This document shows, piece after piece, positions 9,004 through 17,736 of a stretch of 56,712 nucleotides of DNA. The stretch is from GCA-002700125 sp964434385 (lineage in GTDB: Bacteria > Chloroflexota > Dehalococcoidia > Lucifugimonadales > Lucifugimonadaceae), in assembly GCA_964434385.1 (NCBI GenBank), contig CAYSUW010000008.1, forward strand, positions 1 to 56,712. The letters are read 5' to 3'. The notes beneath the pieces were generated by a model. That model worked only from the letters and a program-made list of their open reading frames with translations. It did no database searches and was not told the origin of the DNA. The translations under genes were made by a program, and so were the position numbers. Positions within the stretch are counted from its first letter, which is position 1. Every line of letters starts with the position of its first letter.

Positions 9004-10095
9004 ATGAAAGCAGCAGTAATGTATGAGGCCTCAGTACCATTAGAAATTGTTGATCTAACCATAGAAGATCCCAAGTCAGGAGAAGTTTTGGTTAAAATGG
9101 ATGCAACAGGTCTTTGTGCTAGTGATCATCACGTTATAGAGGGAGTTCTTCCTTATCCAACTCCTATTGTATTAGGTCATGAGGCATCAGGAACTATAGA
9201 AAAGTTGGGACCTGGGGTTTCTAATTGGAAAGTAGGGGACAGATGTATCTTCAGTTTTATACCTAGTTGTGGTTTTTGTTTTAATTGTCGTTCTGGAATA
9301 GGTCATTTATGTACAACTCATAGAAATGACACTAATAAACATTATGATGGCACTTTAAGATTAAAAGACAATTCTGGAAGAGAAATTCATCAAATGCATA
9401 AATTAGGATCTTTTGCAGAAATGGAAGTTGTTTCTGAGCAGTCATGTTTTAAAATTCCAGAACAAGTACCTTCAGAAGTGGGAGCTTTGATGGGTTGTTG
9501 TGTTGCTACTGGAATAGGTGGAGTAATTAATATCCCTGGAGTGAAAATAGGTTCTACTATGGCTGTTTTTGGTTGTGGTGGAGTAGGGTTAAACATTATT
9601 CAAGGCGCAAAATTATTAAATGCAACTCAAATTATTGCTGTAGATGTACATGATCACAAACTAGAATTTGCTTACAAATTTGGAGCTACGCATGTAATTA
9701 ATGCAAAAAGTGAAGATGCTGTTGAGTCAATTATAGAAATATCTAAAGGTGGAGTAGATTATGCATTCGATAGTTTTGGAAGCAGTAAAGTTATGGAACA
9801 AGTTATGAGTTCAATCAAGATGGGTGGAACTGGAGTAATAGTTGGTGTTGCTCCTTTTGGAGAAAAAGTTGGAGTCGATATGGTAGATATGATACGTGGA
9901 GAAAAGAAATTGCATGCAGCTTTTTATGGGTCAAAAACTCCTCATGAGACTTTTAAGACAATCGTGGATTTATATATTTCCCAAAAAATTGATGTTGATA
10001 GTCTCGTACGAGAAACATATTCTTTGGATCAAATTAATGAAGGGTTTAAAGCTATTGAGAAAGGAGAAGATGGTAGAGGGGTTGTAGTATTTTAA
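9004..10095 (+). CDS. Zinc-dependent medium-chain alcohol dehydrogenase
   Basis: 363 aa. The catalytic zinc site starts with C38 (GLCASDHH) and H59-E60 (LGHEASG). The structural zinc lobe is C89, C92, C95 and C103. The Rossmann motif is GCGGVGLNIIQGA, with Asp at the end of the second strand (IIAVDVHD), which predicts NAD specificity. The layout, including the insert after the structural lobe, resembles class III or NDMA-dependent alcohol dehydrogenases acting on primary alcohols or formaldehyde adducts. The substrate is uncertain. The start has GGGAG about 7 nt upstream. It stands alone just before the nuo operon. Confidence 0.9.
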   Translation: MKAAVMYEASVPLEIVDLTIEDPKSGEVLVKMDATGLCASDHHVIEGVLPYPTPIVLGHEASGTIEKLGPGVSNWKVGDRCIFSFIPSCGFCFNCRSGIGHLCTTHRNDTNKHYDGTLRLKDNSGREIHQMHKLGSFAEMEVVSEQSCFKIPEQVPSEVGALMGCCVATGIGGVINIPGVKIGSTMAVFGCGGVGLNIIQGAKLLNATQIIAVDVHDHKLEFAYKFGATHVINAKSEDAVESIIEISKGGVDYAFDSFGSSKVMEQVMSSIKMGGTGVIVGVAPFGEKVGVDMVDMIRGEKKLHAAFYGSKTPHETFKTIVDLYISQKIDVDSLVRETYSLDQINEGFKAIEKGEDGRGVVVF

Positions 10096-10174
10096 AGTAA
10101 ATCAAAAACTAAGAAATCATTGTTTCTAGAGAATGTTTTGCTTAAAATTATAATTAAATTAAAATTTTAATGTG

Positions 10175-10570
10175 ATGTTAGATAATTATTTTGATCAATA
10201 TGGAATTCTAGGGTTATTTTTAATTACAGCTACTTTGGTTCCGGTAGGAATGTTGCTGCTATCTAAATTGGCTCAAAATATTAAAGTAAGACCTCACAAT
10301 CCTTCTGAAATAAAAGAAGGAATGTATGAATGTGGAATGAGAGTTGATTCTGTTAGGTGGCAGGGATATAACCTAAGGTACTATTACTATGCATTGTTAT
10401 TTGTAGTATTTGATATTGAAACAGTATTTTTATTTCCTTGGGCTGTAAAATACGGTGTCTTAAGTAAACAATTTGGGGTAAGTATATTGTTGGCGATGAT
10501 ATTATTTCTTTTTATTGTAACTATAGGATATGTTTATGCTTGGAAAAAAGGAGATCTACAATGGCAATGA
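10175..10570 (+). CDS. nuoA: NADH-quinone oxidoreductase subunit A
   Basis: 131 aa with three transmembrane helices. The conserved block YECGMRVDS at about 48-56 is followed by RYYYYALLFVVFDIETVFLFPW, the NuoA signature with the acidic FDxE loop. It belongs to the proton-pumping membrane arm at the junction with the hydrophilic arm. An in-frame GTG lies one codon upstream at 10172; I prefer the ATG. It is the first gene of the nuo operon and overlaps nuoB by 10 nt. Confidence 0.95.
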   Translation: MLDNYFDQYGILGLFLITATLVPVGMLLLSKLAQNIKVRPHNPSEIKEGMYECGMRVDSVRWQGYNLRYYYYALLFVVFDIETVFLFPWAVKYGVLSKQFGVSILLAMILFLFIVTIGYVYAWKKGDLQWQ

Positions 10571-11196
10571 ATAATCCTTCTGAAAACGTAATTAATGGTA
10601 TTCCTCTATACCAATCAACTGAAGAACTTGATATAGAAGAAGGTCTTCAGATAAATTCAATGAAAGCAACTCATAAGAGTCCTATTCCAGTTAAAGATTT
10701 GTCAGAAACTGATGATATTAAAAAATCAGCTTTTGTAACATCTGTTGATTTTCTATTAAATTGGGCTAGGAAATCTTCCATTTTTCCTGCTCAGTTTGGA
10801 TTAGCTTGTTGTGCTTTTGAAATGATTGCTTCTGCAGCTTCCAGATTTGATTTGGCTCGTTTTGGAGCAGAACGTTTTTCTGCTACTCCCAGACAAGCAG
10901 ACTTAATGATAGTTGCAGGCACCGTAACTTGGAAAATGGCACCAGCAATTAGAACAATGTATGACCAGATGAGCGATCCTAAATGGATAATTTCAATGGG
11001 GGTATGTGCTACTAGTGGAGGCCCGTATTTTGAATCTTATGCTGTGGTCCCTGGTGTGAACCATATTGTACCTGTAGATATATATGTTCCAGGTTGTCCT
11101 CCCAGACCTGATGCTCTTTTATACGGCGTAATGCAGTTACATGAAAAAATTAAGAAATACAGTATTATGGGTTCGGCTGCGGGTCAAAATGACTAA
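10561..11196 (+). CDS. nuoB: NADH-quinone oxidoreductase subunit B (N2 cluster)
   Basis: 211 aa from the ATG at 10561, chosen because AAAGGAG sits 7 nt upstream; an ORF opening at 10540 is possible but has no comparable site. The four Cys ligands of cluster N2 are C83-C84 (LACCAFEM), C149 (GVCATSGG) and C179 (PGCPPRP). It passes electrons to quinone at the base of the peripheral arm. The N-terminus carries roughly 50 poorly conserved residues before the core. It overlaps both nuoA and nuoC, which indicates translational coupling. Confidence 0.96.
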   Translation: MAMNNPSENVINGIPLYQSTEELDIEEGLQINSMKATHKSPIPVKDLSETDDIKKSAFVTSVDFLLNWARKSSIFPAQFGLACCAFEMIASAASRFDLARFGAERFSATPRQADLMIVAGTVTWKMAPAIRTMYDQMSDPKWIISMGVCATSGGPYFESYAVVPGVNHIVPVDIYVPGCPPRPDALLYGVMQLHEKIKKYSIMGSAAGQND

Positions 11197-11635
11197 AGTT
11201 TTTTCAGGAGAAATGATTAGAGAATTAATCGATGATTTGGAACCTGAATCTGTTGTATCAACTAATAATGATAGTGTTCATATAAAATCTGAAAGTGCAT
11301 TAAAAATTTTTAATGAATTGAAAAATAAAGAAAATTGTCAGTTTGATCTTCTCAGTTCATTAACAGCCGTTGATTATATAGATCGTTTTGAGATGGTTTA
11401 TCATCTTACTTCTACAGTTCATAACCATTCACTGGTAATTAAACTAATTTGTGGAGAAGGTAGAAAGGAACCAAAAGTTTCAAGTGTTGTCAGCATTTGG
11501 AAGGGTGCAGATTTACAAGAGAGAGAAGTATGGGATCTTATGGGAATTACATTTGAAAATCATCCCAACTTGAAAAGACTTTTGCTATGGGAAGAATTTC
11601 CGGGACATCCTTTGAGAAAGGATTATTTGAGATGA
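11189..11635 (+). CDS. nuoC: NADH-quinone oxidoreductase subunit C
   Basis: 148 aa from the ATG at 11189, which overlaps the end of nuoB by 8 nt; the longer reading from 11141 lies inside nuoB and is unlikely. The C-terminal signature is REVWDLMGITFENHPNLKR followed by GHPLRKDYL. It is a 30-kDa-type structural subunit of the hydrophilic arm next to NuoD and is not fused to nuoD here. Confidence 0.93.
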   Translation: MTKVFSGEMIRELIDDLEPESVVSTNNDSVHIKSESALKIFNELKNKENCQFDLLSSLTAVDYIDRFEMVYHLTSTVHNHSLVIKLICGEGRKEPKVSSVVSIWKGADLQEREVWDLMGITFENHPNLKRLLLWEEFPGHPLRKDYLR

Positions 11636-12738
11636 GTATAAGAACAGAACCTGTAACTATGAATGTTGGCCCTATTCACCCTAGTACTCACGGAGTATTT
11701 AGAATGAGGGTTACTTTTGATGGTGAAGAGATAATAGATGTGGAACCAGTGATTGGATATCTTCACAGAGGATCAGAAAAATTAGCTGAAGAAAGGACAT
11801 ATACTCAAGTTGTTACATTGACTGATCGGATGGATTATGTTGCTTCAATGACAAATAATCAATCTTATATATTGTCTGTTGAAAAATTGGCAGGCATTAC
11901 ACCTTCTCCTAGAGGTGTCTGGTTGAGAATGATTGCTTCTGAACTTCAGAGAATAGCTAGTCATGCTGTGGCAAACGGATTTTTAATAAATGATTTGGGT
12001 GCTTGGCATACTCCATTACTTTATATGTTGAGAGAAAGAGAGAAAATTCTTGAAATGTTTGAAATGCTTTGTGGTGCTAGAATAACTAATTCATATTTAA
12101 GGCCAGGTGGAGTTTTTATGGATGCTCCTGATCAATTTTGGCCAGCATTAAACAGATTTTTAGATGAAATGCCACATAGAATTGATGATATTGAAAATCT
12201 TCTTTCTACTAATGAGATTGTATTAATAAGAACACAAAATGTAGGAGTTTTAAAAAAGGATGAGTGTTTAAATGCTTCTATTACTGGACCTGTATTAAGA
12301 GCTTCTGGTGTTGATTGGGATTTAAGACATAAAAATCCTTATGATTATTACGATCAGATTAGTTTTTCTCGACCCTTAGGAGAAATAGGAGATAATCATG
12401 ATCGTTTCCTTGTAAGAATATTTGAGATGAGAGAAAGCTTAAAAATCCTTCGACAATGTATAGAAAATATACAGCCTGGTCCCGTAAGACCTAAAGAGGT
12501 TCCTTTTTTAGTAAGACCTCCCAAAGGGGATTCTTACGTTCCTATTGAGAGCCCCAAAGGTGAATTAGGGTTTTATCTTGTCAGTGATGGAGGTGTATCT
12601 CCTTTCAGATGTCATGTAAGAGCTCCATCTTTCATAAATTTAACTCTTTTAAGGGAAATGGTATTAGGAGATAAGATAGCTGATTTGTTTGTTACATTTG
12701 GATCACTAGATGTGAATATGGGGGAGGTTGATAGATAA
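11632..12738 (+). CDS. nuoD: NADH-quinone oxidoreductase subunit D (quinone site)
   Basis: 368 aa from the ATG at 11632 (ATGA overlap with the nuoC stop). It contains the 49-kDa motif VGPIHPSTHGVFR near the N-terminus, the paired IGYLHRGSEK and the conserved GxRITxxYLRPGG region (GARITNSYLRPGG). The C-terminus GSLDVNMGEVDR is the normal family ending, so the gene is complete. It forms the quinone pocket with NuoB. Confidence 0.96.
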   Translation: MSIRTEPVTMNVGPIHPSTHGVFRMRVTFDGEEIIDVEPVIGYLHRGSEKLAEERTYTQVVTLTDRMDYVASMTNNQSYILSVEKLAGITPSPRGVWLRMIASELQRIASHAVANGFLINDLGAWHTPLLYMLREREKILEMFEMLCGARITNSYLRPGGVFMDAPDQFWPALNRFLDEMPHRIDDIENLLSTNEIVLIRTQNVGVLKKDECLNASITGPVLRASGVDWDLRHKNPYDYYDQISFSRPLGEIGDNHDRFLVRIFEMRESLKILRQCIENIQPGPVRPKEVPFLVRPPKGDSYVPIESPKGELGFYLVSDGGVSPFRCHVRAPSFINLTLLREMVLGDKIADLFVTFGSLDVNMGEVDR

Positions 12739-13955
12739 TGAATACTGTTATGGATAGTGTGGTATTTAAGTTTATTTACTGCCATCTTGTTTCTAGTAAT
12801 GAATGTGTAGATTCATTTAGAATTCTTGGTTCTGGTTTTATAAGTGAAAAATATTCGATTATTGGATTTTTAATCACCTCTTTAATATTGATTTTAATTT
12901 TGATTAATGGAGCACTTGTTGGAGTTTTAGCTCTAATTTGGGGAGAAAGAAGACTTATAGGTAGATTCCAAGCAAGATTAGGTCCTAATAGATGGGGTCC
13001 ATGGGGTATATTTACACCTGTAGCAGATGCAATAAAAGTAATGTTTAAAGAAGATATTTCTCCTAGACTTTCAGATAAATTTGTATTCGTTTTAGCACCA
13101 GTGCTTATGGTTATTCCAGTATTGATGATTTTTGCAGTTATTCCTTTTGGAAAAGCAACATTTCTTACTGATTTGAATGTAGGAGTTTTATTTATTTTGG
13201 CTATTACGTCTACTAATACTCTATCTGTTCTCATGGCAGGTTGGGGTTCAGGGAATAGGTATGGAATTATTGGCGGACTAAGAGCAGTTGCAATGCTTTT
13301 AAGTTATGAGATTCCTATGGCTTTAGCTGCTGTTGGAGTGATTTTAATGGCTGGTTCACTGTCAATCATTAAAGTTATAGAATCACAGACAATTCCATTT
13401 GCTATTTTTCAACCCTTAGGATTTTTAACATTTTTAATTGCAGCAACCGCAGAACTAAATAGAAGTCCCTTTGATATTACAGAAGCTGAATCAGAGTTGA
13501 TAGCAGGTTATATGACGGAATATAGTAGCATGAAATTTGGATTGTTCTTTTTAGGAGAATTTATGGCTACTATTGCGGCTTCTGCAGTAATAGTTTGTTT
13601 GTTTTTAGGTGGATGGAGAGGACCAGAAATTATTCCTTCCCATTTTTGGTTCCTTATTAAATGGATTTTAATGATTTGTGTATTTATTTGGTTCCGCGCT
13701 ACTTTCCCTCGTTTAAGAGTTGATCAGATCATGGAATTAGCCTGGAAAGCACTTTTTGAACTTACATTAATAAATATATTAGCAGTTGCAATTTTAATGT
13801 TAATTTGGCCTGATCCAACTATTTTAGAGTTATGGATAATGACAGGAATAAACTGGATCATTTTCTTTGTTTCTTTATGGATATTCGGAAAATTATTAGG
13901 TCCTAAGCCGGAACAAAAAGATGGTGTTTCGAGAAAAATTGTTTTGCAAAAGTAG
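12738..13955 (+). CDS. nuoH: NADH-quinone oxidoreductase subunit H
   Basis: 405 aa, a multi-pass subunit that links the quinone pocket to the membrane arm. Family signatures are ERRLIGRFQARLGPNRWGP, the acidic loop AELNRSPFDITEAESELIAGY and FRATFPRLRVDQ. The N-terminus is about 40 residues longer than I expect before the first helix, so a later start is possible. The annotated ATG overlaps the nuoD stop as TAATG, which supports it. Confidence 0.95.
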   Translation: MNTVMDSVVFKFIYCHLVSSNECVDSFRILGSGFISEKYSIIGFLITSLILILILINGALVGVLALIWGERRLIGRFQARLGPNRWGPWGIFTPVADAIKVMFKEDISPRLSDKFVFVLAPVLMVIPVLMIFAVIPFGKATFLTDLNVGVLFILAITSTNTLSVLMAGWGSGNRYGIIGGLRAVAMLLSYEIPMALAAVGVILMAGSLSIIKVIESQTIPFAIFQPLGFLTFLIAATAELNRSPFDITEAESELIAGYMTEYSSMKFGLFFLGEFMATIAASAVIVCLFLGGWRGPEIIPSHFWFLIKWILMICVFIWFRATFPRLRVDQIMELAWKALFELTLINILAVAILMLIWPDPTILELWIMTGINWIIFFVSLWIFGKLLGPKPEQKDGVSRKIVLQK

Positions 13956-13963
13956 GTGATATT

Positions 13964-14629
13964 ATGTTTGGTTTTGGATTAATAAAAGGATTATGGGTTA
14001 CATTTAAAAATTTAATAGGACCTACTTTCACAGTACAATATCCTGATAAAAGAGTTGGTTTATTCAAAGCAGCAAAATATTATAAACAGAATCCGTTTAG
14101 TTTTTTAAAAAGTCATCCTATTGATGGACTAAAGTCAATTGTTGGACAAGCAGTTATTAAAGAATACCCAGATCAATTTCCAAGATTTAGAGGTCAAGAA
14201 TTTAATTGGTATGAAGATCGTTGTACTGGTTGTGCTAGTTGTGCAAAATATTGTCCTTTGGGAATAATAGAAATTGAAACTCACCCCGGAGAAAATAATA
14301 TACAGGAAGGAACATCATATGATATAGATGTTTTTGACATAGATATAGGAAGATGTATGTTCTGTGGTATTTGCGTAGAAGCTTGCCCATTTGATGCGTT
14401 ACATATGGGAAGTGGTTTTGAAAAAGCAACAGAAAAGAGAGAAGAATTAGTAATTGCAGTTGATGAATTAAGATCAGCAGATAAAAGACCTAGTACTTGG
14501 TTTAGGCCACAAATTGAGCAATCTTCTTATCAGCCTAGAGACAAAGAAATGGATGATTTTCATGATATTGGTCGTCATGAGAAACCTACGAAAGAAGAAT
14601 TAACTGAAAGGTGGGTTAACGAAAGATAA
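13964..14629 (+). CDS. nuoI: NADH-quinone oxidoreductase subunit I (2 x 4Fe-4S)
   Basis: 221 aa. Two 4Fe-4S motifs: C87, C90, C93, C97 (CTGCASCAKYCP) and C131, C134, C137, C141 (CMFCGICVEACP), the N6a/N6b clusters. They relay electrons to NuoB. The C-terminal 80 residues are charged and poorly conserved. It lies 8 nt after nuoH, and its stop shares a base with the nuoJ start. Confidence 0.95.
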   Translation: MFGFGLIKGLWVTFKNLIGPTFTVQYPDKRVGLFKAAKYYKQNPFSFLKSHPIDGLKSIVGQAVIKEYPDQFPRFRGQEFNWYEDRCTGCASCAKYCPLGIIEIETHPGENNIQEGTSYDIDVFDIDIGRCMFCGICVEACPFDALHMGSGFEKATEKREELVIAVDELRSADKRPSTWFRPQIEQSSYQPRDKEMDDFHDIGRHEKPTKEELTERWVNER

Positions 14630-15159
14630 TGGTATTTGCAGATATTCCAATAATTGTTGATGTTGTTTTCTGGATTGTTTCTTTGTTTACAATTTTTGGA
14701 TGTTTAGCGATTATTTCTGTAAATAATATTTTTAAATCTGCAGTATTTTTAGCGCTTACAATGGTTTCAATAGCAATACTTTATTTTTTATTAAGTGCAG
14801 ATTTTATTGGAGTTATTCAAATTTTAGTTTATGTAGGCGCAGTTTCTGTACTGATAGCATTTGCAGTGATGCTAGTAAAAGATGTTCCTAATAGTAATAG
14901 GACTAATAAATTGATAAATTTTTCAATTATTCCGAGTGCAATTTTTTTAATTATTATTGCTTTCGCTATTGGGGCTGAGAATTGGATTACTAAAACTTCA
15001 ATAGATTATGAAGAACCTCTTGGTGAAATTGTTGTATCTAATGTTTCTTGGATTGGAGAATTATTAGTAAGAGAATATTTTATTTCATTCCAAGTTTCTG
15101 GATTGATTCTGCTAGCAGCTCTTATAGGTGCTTTGGCATTATTGAGGAGGGAGAGATAA
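14629..15159 (+). CDS. nuoJ: NADH-quinone oxidoreductase subunit J
   Basis: 176 aa with five hydrophobic helices. The family core IQILVYVGAVSVLIAFAVML at about 64-83 contains the pi-bulge region of the third helix. Coupled by TAATG overlaps to nuoI upstream and nuoK downstream. Membrane-arm subunit. Confidence 0.93.
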   Translation: MVFADIPIIVDVVFWIVSLFTIFGCLAIISVNNIFKSAVFLALTMVSIAILYFLLSADFIGVIQILVYVGAVSVLIAFAVMLVKDVPNSNRTNKLINFSIIPSAIFLIIIAFAIGAENWITKTSIDYEEPLGEIVVSNVSWIGELLVREYFISFQVSGLILLAALIGALALLRRER

Positions 15160-15500
15160 TGAGTTTAGAAGGAATTCTAATAGTTTCCGGAATAATATTT
15201 ACCGTAGGATTATATGGTTGTTTAACTAAAAGGAATGCAATAGTTGTGGTGATGTGTTTGGAATTAATGTTTAATGCTGTAGTTGTGGCTGTAATTGGAT
15301 TTTCAAGGTTTAGGCCACCTCAAGTTTTAATAGAATCAGATATTTTGTCTCCTCTAAATGTTTTGTCAGGTCATATGATGGCAGTATTTGTAATTGCGAT
15401 AGGTGCTGCAGAAGTAGCTCTTGCTTTGGCTTTGATTATTTCAATATACAAAATTAAAGGAAATATCGAATTAACTAGTTTAAGTAATTTAAAGAATTGA
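15159..15500 (+). CDS. nuoK: NADH-quinone oxidoreductase subunit K
   Basis: 113 aa from the ATG at 15159, which overlaps the nuoJ stop (TAATG); an upstream in-frame start at 15048 lies inside nuoJ and is rejected. Three helices, with the conserved acidic residues in VVMCLELMFNAV and IGAAEVALALAL that line the proton path. Normal length for the family. Confidence 0.94.
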   Translation: MSLEGILIVSGIIFTVGLYGCLTKRNAIVVVMCLELMFNAVVVAVIGFSRFRPPQVLIESDILSPLNVLSGHMMAVFVIAIGAAEVALALALIISIYKIKGNIELTSLSNLKN

Positions 15501-15506
15501 AAGGTT

Positions 15507-15704
15507 ATGTGGATAGATTATAGAAAAACAAAAAGTTTAATAACTGCTGAAATGTGGAAGAACCTGTTGGAGGGTGAAGGATTGCCAGCAAAAATCATAC
15601 CTGAAGGCAATGATATTTTGGATTGGTCTGAATATGGTGAATTTAGAATTTTGGTGCCTAGTGGAAGAGAACATGTAGCAGATGAAATTTTGAGGAAATT
15701 ATAG
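15507..15704 (+). CDS. Small DUF2007-like protein inserted in the nuo operon
   Basis: 65 aa, soluble. The pattern 'acquire a second copy late' (ITAEMWKNLLEGEGLPAKI), then a strand and loop, then FRILVPSGREHVADEIL resembles the DUF2007 / putative signal-transducing fold (a GlnB-like small alpha-beta unit). It begins 6 nt after nuoK and its stop abuts the nuoL ATG with no gap, so it must be co-transcribed with complex I genes. Function unknown. An assembly or regulatory accessory of the complex is inference from position. Confidence 0.6.
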   Translation: MWIDYRKTKSLITAEMWKNLLEGEGLPAKIIPEGNDILDWSEYGEFRILVPSGREHVADEILRKL

Positions 15705-17705
15705 ATGTCGTTCGAAAGTATATATTGGTTGATTCTTTTAATCCCTTTGGCTGGATTTTTGATTAACGGAATATTTATTTCTTTATTGTTCAGACAGTTT
15801 GAAAAAATCTCAGGTTTTATAACAGTGGGAACTGTTTTTCTGAGTTTTGTTCTATCAATAGTCTCACTAATAAACTTTAATGATCAAGGAGCACAGCTAA
15901 TAGACTCATTTGATTGGTTAATGATTGGAGACGTAGGCATAAAAACTGGATTTTTAATAGATCCCCTGACTTCTATAATGCTTATTGTAGTAACCGGAGT
16001 AAGTTTAATGATTCAAATTTATTCAATTGGTTATATGGCCTCAGATGAAGGTTATTCTAGATACTTCTCATTTATGGCATTATTTACTTTTTCTATGCTC
16101 GGATTAGTTTTATCAAAAAATTTAATTCATTTATTTGTTTTTTGGGAATTGGTTGGTGTTTCATCTTACCTTTTAATAGGATTTTGGTTTAAGAGAAGTA
16201 GTGCTGCTATAGCTGCAAAGAAAGCTTTTTTAATGACTAGAGTAGGTGATTTTGGGCTAATGGTAGGTATTTTATTTATATTTTCTAAAGGTCAACAATA
16301 TTTAGATATTCCTACTCTCTATAAAGGGGTATCATCCGGAGAGTTTCAAGGATCAGGGCTATTGATATTGTGTGTTCTTTTATTTCTTGGAGCTGTAGGA
16401 AAATCTGCTCAATTCCCTCTACATTCTTGGTTACCAGATGCAATGGAGGGACCTACTCCAGTTTCTGCATTACTACACTCTGCAACGATGGTTACTGCAG
16501 GAGTGTTTTTAATAGGAAGACTATTCCCTCTATTTGAATCTTCTTCTGAAATAATGGTGATTATTGCTATCATTGGTGGATTTACTGCTGTCTTTGCAGC
16601 AACTATGGGAATAGTTTCAGATGATATTAAACGTGTCTTTGCTTATTCGACGATTAGTCAGTTAGGATATATGGTTCTTGCTTTAGGATCTGGTTTTTAC
16701 GCAGCTGCATTTTTCCATTTATTTACTCATGCATGGTTTAAAGCATTGTTATTTTTATCTGCTGGATCTGTAAGCCATGCTACAGGCACTTTTAATATGA
16801 AATTTATGGGAGGATTGAGGAAGCATATGCCTGTAACCTATGTGTTAACTTTATTAGGAGCATTAAGTCTAATAGGAATTTTCCCTTTTTCAGGGTTTTG
16901 GAGTAAAGATGAGATTTTAGGAAATATTTATCTTCAAAATAGTTCCCTTTCTATGGTTTTGTTTATTTTAGCTAGCATAGGTGTTTTCTTGACTGCTTTG
17001 TATATGACTAGAGTGATACTGTTAACTTTTCATGGTTCTTATAAAGGAGGAATTGCTGCTGAGAACTCTTCTCTAAACAAAGAGAAAGGAGATCTTCACT
17101 CATCATCACCTCATGAAAGCCCTCTGATAATGTTGATTCCAATGATAATTTTAGGTTTCTTATCTGTTGTAATAGGATTCTTAGTTAACCCTCTTTTAGA
17201 TTTAGGAATCGTTGGCAAACATGCTTTTAGTCATTTCTTAGAACATAATTTATTCTTTGATAATCCTAAAGAATTTCATTTTGTTTTTGAGGTAGCTATT
17301 TTATCAACTATATTAGCTCTTTTAGGAATTTTAATTGGCATTCTTGTTTTCATAGGTAAATTAAATATAAAAATTAAATCTGTTTATAGATTATTGATAA
17401 ATAAGTATTATATTGATGAATTATATGAAAATATTTTCGTAACAAAATTTTTCTATAAAGGCGTAGGTTCTATTTTTAGTTGGATAGATGAAAATATAAT
17501 CGATAAGTCGAATGCTAAGATTTCAGAATTTACTGTTTATTTATCAAATCAATTGACGAAGGTTCAAAATGGTCATCTACAGTCTTACGGGTTAGTGTTT
17601 TTTGTTGCACTTACTCTTTTGATGATAGTATTTTTCGTTACTAATCTTAATACTGGTGACGCCTGGACAAATCTAATCCAAAGACTCAATTCAGAAATTT
17701 ATTAA
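15705..17705 (+). CDS. nuoL: NADH-quinone oxidoreductase subunit L (antiporter-like)
   Basis: 666 aa, antiporter-like proton-pumping subunit. Signatures are VFWELVGVSSYLLIGFW (the key Glu), KSAQFPLHSWLPDAMEGPTPVSALLH (the key Lys) and LFTHAWFKALLFLSAGSV. A long C-terminal region (about 500-666) holds the amphipathic lateral helix and a final transmembrane anchor, as usual for NuoL. Starts immediately after the DUF2007-like gene. Confidence 0.96.
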   Translation: MSFESIYWLILLIPLAGFLINGIFISLLFRQFEKISGFITVGTVFLSFVLSIVSLINFNDQGAQLIDSFDWLMIGDVGIKTGFLIDPLTSIMLIVVTGVSLMIQIYSIGYMASDEGYSRYFSFMALFTFSMLGLVLSKNLIHLFVFWELVGVSSYLLIGFWFKRSSAAIAAKKAFLMTRVGDFGLMVGILFIFSKGQQYLDIPTLYKGVSSGEFQGSGLLILCVLLFLGAVGKSAQFPLHSWLPDAMEGPTPVSALLHSATMVTAGVFLIGRLFPLFESSSEIMVIIAIIGGFTAVFAATMGIVSDDIKRVFAYSTISQLGYMVLALGSGFYAAAFFHLFTHAWFKALLFLSAGSVSHATGTFNMKFMGGLRKHMPVTYVLTLLGALSLIGIFPFSGFWSKDEILGNIYLQNSSLSMVLFILASIGVFLTALYMTRVILLTFHGSYKGGIAAENSSLNKEKGDLHSSSPHESPLIMLIPMIILGFLSVVIGFLVNPLLDLGIVGKHAFSHFLEHNLFFDNPKEFHFVFEVAILSTILALLGILIGILVFIGKLNIKIKSVYRLLINKYYIDELYENIFVTKFFYKGVGSIFSWIDENIIDKSNAKISEFTVYLSNQLTKVQNGHLQSYGLVFFVALTLLMIVFFVTNLNTGDAWTNLIQRLNSEIY

Positions 17706-17736
17706 TTTATTAGGAATATATGGGATATAAAATAAT

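Noticed and set aside
15048..15158. Extended N-terminus for nuoK
   Set aside because: It would lie inside nuoJ in another frame, and the TAATG overlap at 15159 gives a normal-length NuoK.
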